Assembly (NCBI GenBank): GCA_024280135.1
Contig: JAJRQS010000076.1
Coordinates: 1 to 6,605, forward strand
Reading direction: 5' to 3'
DNA: 6,605 bases
Origin: Bacteroidota bacterium
GTDB lineage: Bacteria; Bacteroidota; Bacteroidia; Chitinophagales; Saprospiraceae
Shown here: positions 5,192 to 6,605 of the stretch, one piece after another
How the letters are laid out: each line of letters starts with the position of its first letter
Position numbering within the stretch: position 1 is the stretch's first letter
Translations under genes and position numbers: made by a program
The notes under the pieces: generated by a model
The model's database searches: none
Told to the model about the DNA's origin: nothing
Seen by the model: the letters and a program-made list of their open reading frames with translations, nothing else

Positions 5192-6605
5192 ATGAGAATT
5201 TTACTTACTTTTCTATTCTTACCTTTTTGGCTATTGGGTCAAGACAGTTTAATCAACGCCCTTCCAGAAATTCAAGTGAATGATAATCGGTTATCGATTC
5301 CCTTTCGGGAAAATGTACGAAGTATTACCGTTGTCAACGAAGAGCAAATTAATGCCTTTCCCGTACACAGTGTGGTTGAATTAATCCAACACTTTGCAGG
5401 GATTGATGTCCGCCAACGAGGGATTCATGGTGTACAGTCTGATATCAGTTTGCGAGGCAGTACATTTGAGCAAGTCTTAGTGTTGATAGACGGGATTCCG
5501 ATGATAGATCCACAAACAGGACATCATAGTCTCAACTTACCCTTAAATAAGGAATCCATTCAAAGAATAGAAATTATAAAAGGTTCTGCGTCTAGGATTT
5601 ATGGGCCAAATGCTTTTGCGGGTGCCATTAATATTGTGACTAAAAACAGTTTAAAGAAGCACCTTTCTGCTACTTTTGAAGCGGGCTCGTTTGGCTTGCG
5701 CAAAGGACAAGTAACGGCTAATTTACCCGAATATGGTACTTCCTTTTCTTTAAGTACGCAAGCAGCTGATGGCTATAAATATAATACAGACTATGACCTC
5801 ACGAATGGATTTGTGCGTCAAAATTGGCAAACAAAAAATACGTATTGGAAATTGTTAGCGGGCATGACTTTTCGCAAATTCGGTGCTAATGGGTTTTATG
5901 CCAGCCCAAAATTCAAAGACCAGTACGAAGAAATTCAAACCTCCATCACCAGTCTTCAGATGACTACAAAAGTAGGTAAATGGGAAGTTACCCCAAGGCT
6001 TTATTGGAGACGAAATCAGGACATGTATTTATTTGTCAGACTAAAACCTGAAGTCTATCGAAATATGCATATCAACAATACTTTGGGGGCGGAAATTAAT
6101 ACAAAATTAAACATTGGGAACTACACAACGGGCATTGGACTGACTATGAACCAGTTTTATTTGCGAAGTAATAATCTTGGGAGCCACAAAAGAAACTCTC
6201 TCGGATTATTTGTAGAAGAACGGATACAACTATTTGATAATCAATTAGATATTGTTCCTGGATTCAACTTGCACTATTACAATGATTATGGCGTAAAGTT
6301 CTTTCCAGGCCTAGACATTGGCTGGCATTTTAATCGTGCGACTACGCTTTATGCTAATGCAGGTTATACTTGGCGCGTGCCATCCTTTACGGACTTGTAC
6401 TATGTCGGACCGACTAATTTTGGCAATCCTGACTTGAATCCGGAATCGGCTCTAGCGGTTGAAATAGGCACAAAACACCTTACTAAAAACTGGAATATTA
6501 ATGCGGCCATCTTTAGACGTGATGGGCAAAATATTATTGACTGGACAAAGACTGCCGACACTTTAAAATGGCAACCCAATAATTACAATCAAGTCATCAC
6601 AACAG
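5192..6605 (+). CDS. TonB-dependent outer-membrane receptor, BtuB-like, 3' end outside window
   Basis: TonB-dependent receptors are outer-membrane beta-barrels with an N-terminal plug that import metal chelates, vitamins or other ligands using TonB/ExbBD energy. The frame is open from ATG 5192 to the window end, about 471 codons. Residues 1-16 are a signal peptide (MRILLTFLFLPFWLLG, then QDS). A short linker containing PEIQVND (25-31) sits where a TonB box would be. The plug follows from about 42 to 151: VVELIQHFAGIDVRQRG, LRGS at 87-90, VLVLIDGIPMIDPQTG, RIEIIKGSASRIYGPNAFAG, and INIVTK at 146-151. The barrel is recognisable by RVPSFTDLYY from 395 and NPDLNPE at 412-418. There is no N-terminal CarboxypepD_reg-like domain, so it is not a SusC-type polysaccharide receptor. 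The plug is of the BtuB/cobalamin-receptor type, but the ligand cannot be assigned. Family members are about 600-700 residues, so perhaps a third is missing beyond the edge. No SusD-like gene is visible. Confidence 0.93.
   Translation, partial: MRILLTFLFLPFWLLGQDSLINALPEIQVNDNRLSIPFRENVRSITVVNEEQINAFPVHSVVELIQHFAGIDVRQRGIHGVQSDISLRGSTFEQVLVLIDGIPMIDPQTGHHSLNLPLNKESIQRIEIIKGSASRIYGPNAFAGAINIVTKNSLKKHLSATFEAGSFGLRKGQVTANLPEYGTSFSLSTQAADGYKYNTDYDLTNGFVRQNWQTKNTYWKLLAGMTFRKFGANGFYASPKFKDQYEEIQTSITSLQMTTKVGKWEVTPRLYWRRNQDMYLFVRLKPEVYRNMHINNTLGAEINTKLNIGNYTTGIGLTMNQFYLRSNNLGSHKRNSLGLFVEERIQLFDNQLDIVPGFNLHYYNDYGVKFFPGLDIGWHFNRATTLYANAGYTWRVPSFTDLYYVGPTNFGNPDLNPESALAVEIGTKHLTKNWNINAAIFRRDGQNIIDWTKTADTLKWQPNNYNQVITT

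Overview
The window reads as chromosomal housekeeping DNA from a member of the Bacteroidota. Four things point there: an adenylate kinase gene followed by a short Obg GTPase without a C-terminal extension; a pair of lipid acyltransferases resembling the glycine-lipid enzymes of that phylum; a TAnnTTTG-type promoter element in front of one gene; and mostly absent Shine-Dalgarno sequences. The DNA is AT-rich and looks uniform by eye. I see no sign of insertion sequences, phage, CRISPR arrays or RNA genes. I cannot name the genus.

Layout. Positions 1-271 hold the C-terminal end of adenylate kinase (adk), entering from the left edge. The Obg GTPase (274-1266) follows after 2 bases. A PlsC-like acyltransferase (1276-2097) comes 9 bases later, then a GNAT-fold acyltransferase of the hemolysin-like/OlsB type, most likely starting at a GTG at 2130 and ending at 3065. 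Peptide chain release factor 2 (prfB, 3072-4161) starts 6 bases after that. It carries the classical programmed +1 frameshift at codon 21, so the full protein comes from two frames. These five genes run left to right with gaps of 2 to 32 bases and may be one transcription unit with an internal promoter near 2104.

A cysteine synthase B-like gene (5110-4223) lies on the minus strand, convergent with prfB across 61 bases that contain no convincing terminator. An 81-base divergent gap (5111-5191) separates it from a TonB-dependent outer-membrane receptor that begins at 5192 and runs off the right edge after about 471 codons.

How the genes relate. Adk and Obg concern nucleotide balance and ribosome assembly, and prfB concerns translation termination. 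The two acyltransferases between them probably make an N-acylated, then O-acylated, amino-acid lipid of the glycine-lipid or ornithine-lipid kind. The cysteine synthase and the receptor are a separate divergent pair with no demonstrated link.

I do not see a previously undescribed system. The points most worth a second look are the prfB recoding site with its imperfect Shine-Dalgarno-like element, the adjacent aminolipid acyltransferase pair with altered PlsC motifs, and the correct start of the GNAT gene.
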